A stretch of DNA of 6,241 bases from Alphaproteobacteria bacterium (GTDB lineage Bacteria > Pseudomonadota > Alphaproteobacteria > ATCC43930 > CGMCC-115725). The DNA is taken from assembly GCA_030039975.1 (NCBI GenBank), contig JASHUO010000823.1:1-6241 (forward strand). Direction: 5' to 3'. The translations under genes and the position numbers were made by a program. The notes below the pieces were generated by a model that saw nothing but the letters and a program-made list of their open reading frames with translations, was not told the origin of the DNA and ran no database searches. Positions 5,509 to 6,241 of this stretch are shown here, in pieces. How positions within the stretch are numbered: position 1 is the first letter of the stretch; each line of letters starts with the position of its first letter.

Positions 5509-6241
5509 TCACGCCGCCGGAAAATAGCGGTCGAGCACGGCGTGGTAGATCTCGGTGAGCGCCGTCATGTCGGCGACCGGCACGCGCTCGTCCACCTTGT
5601 GCATGGTGAGACCGACGAGGCCGAACTCGGCGACTTCGCAATGGCGATGGATGAAGCGCGCATCCGAGGTGCCGCCAGTGGTGCTGAGCTCGGGCTTGCC
5701 GCCGGTGACCTGCACGATGGCCGCGGCGATGATTTGGCTGAGCTCGCCCGGCGGCGTCAGGAAGGATTCGCCGCTGACATGGATGTCGAGCGTATAGCGG
5801 TCGCCGACCGCGTCGAATGTCGCCGTGAGCCAATCCCTGAGGCTGGCGCTCGTCCAGCGGTCGTTGAAGCGGATGTTGAAGACGGCGCGCGCCCGGCCGG
5901 GGATGACATTGGCGGCGGGATTGCCGATGTCGATGGTCGAGACCTGCAAGGTCGAGGGCTGGAAATGCGCCGTGCCCTCGTCGAGCGGCGTCGCCGTCAG
6001 CGCCTGCAGCATGGCGATGAGGCGATGCGCGGCATTGTCGGCGAGATGCGGATAGGCGGTATGCCCCTGCACGCCTTCGACCGTGAGGGTGCCGTTCATG
6101 CTGCCGCGCCGGCCGATCTTCACCATGTCGCCCATCCTCTGGGCGTTGGTCGGCTCGCCGACGACGCAGGCATCGAGCCGCTCGCCGCGCGCCGCCAGCC
6201 AGTCGAGCAGCTTCTTCGTGCCGTTGATCGAGACGCCTTCC
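5509..6241 (-). CDS. dapE: Succinyl-diaminopimelate desuccinylase, C-terminal two-thirds (N-terminus beyond window end)
   Basis: 243 residues are visible, running from the window edge to a TGA at 5511-5509. DapE hydrolyses N-succinyl-LL-2,6-diaminopimelate to succinate and LL-diaminopimelate in the lysine and peptidoglycan-precursor pathway, in the cytoplasm, using two zinc ions. The fragment opens at EGVSINGTKKLLDWL, so its first Glu matches the second Glu of the family's catalytic EEG (Glu135 in the usual numbering). The metal ligand Glu of VGEPT is 28 residues on, matching Glu163. The dimerisation ('lid') domain contains 'IGRRGSMNGT', 'GHTAYPHLADN' and 'NVIPGRARAVFNIRFND'. The last ligand His is in 'GLTMHKVDERV' (fragment residue 214, matching His349). 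This exact spacing shows no internal deletion; about 134 N-terminal residues, including the first zinc ligands, are outside the window. Spacing and motifs favour DapE over other M20 peptidases such as ArgE. It heads a minus-strand operon. Confidence 0.96.
   Translation of the reverse strand, partial: EGVSINGTKKLLDWLAARGERLDACVVGEPTNAQRMGDMVKIGRRGSMNGTLTVEGVQGHTAYPHLADNAAHRLIAMLQALTATPLDEGTAHFQPSTLQVSTIDIGNPAANVIPGRARAVFNIRFNDRWTSASLRDWLTATFDAVGDRYTLDIHVSGESFLTPPGELSQIIAAAIVQVTGGKPELSTTGGTSDARFIHRHCEVAEFGLVGLTMHKVDERVPVADMTALTEIYHAVLDRYFPAA

Noticed and set aside
1..6241. Mobile element, CRISPR array, prophage or toxin-antitoxin system
   Set aside because: No transposase, integrase, direct-repeat array or small gene pair was found. 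Codon use is uniform and all genes fit core chromosomal functions.

Overview
This window reads as ordinary chromosomal DNA from a high-GC alphaproteobacterium. A Rhodospirillales-like or related lineage is plausible but cannot be fixed from sequence alone. The grounds are strong G/C preference at third codon positions, the neighbourhood rmuC / def-fmt-truA / dapE that recurs in alphaproteobacteria, and a 'CCTTCGACAGGCTCAGGATGAG'-type dispersed repeat that is common in GC-rich alphaproteobacterial genomes. Seven protein genes are supported, covering nearly all of the window. No RNA gene, CRISPR array, insertion sequence, integrase or origin was seen.

Layout. (1) 1-413, minus: N-terminal part of a TetR/AcrR-type repressor cut by the window edge, with a perfect inverted repeat (431-446) just upstream of its start that looks like its operator. 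(2) 523-1812, minus: RmuC, a membrane-anchored coiled-coil protein with a PD-(D/E)XK-like nuclease core. (3) 1813-1935: a 123-bp divergent intergenic region between rmuC and def. (4) 1936-4316, plus: def, fmt and truA. Fmt formylates initiator Met-tRNA and Def removes the formyl group from nascent proteins, so the two act at opposite ends of one cycle. TruA modifies tRNA anticodon arms. A 28-bp perfect inverted repeat sits between def and fmt, while fmt and truA overlap by 19 bp. (5) 4313-6241, minus: a compact operon dapE (5' end outside the window) - unnamed integral membrane protein - ExoD-family membrane protein. The gap is 3 bp in the first junction and the second is a TTGA stop/start overlap. 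The last gene converges on truA so tightly that both stop codons lie in one CTAG palindrome.

Nothing here amounts to an undescribed defence, mobile or biosynthetic system. The points most worth a second look are the def-fmt inverted repeat, the putative TetR operator, the TTG-start coupling of the ExoD-family gene, the CTAG convergent junction, and the uncharacterised membrane protein that travels with dapE and the ExoD-family gene.
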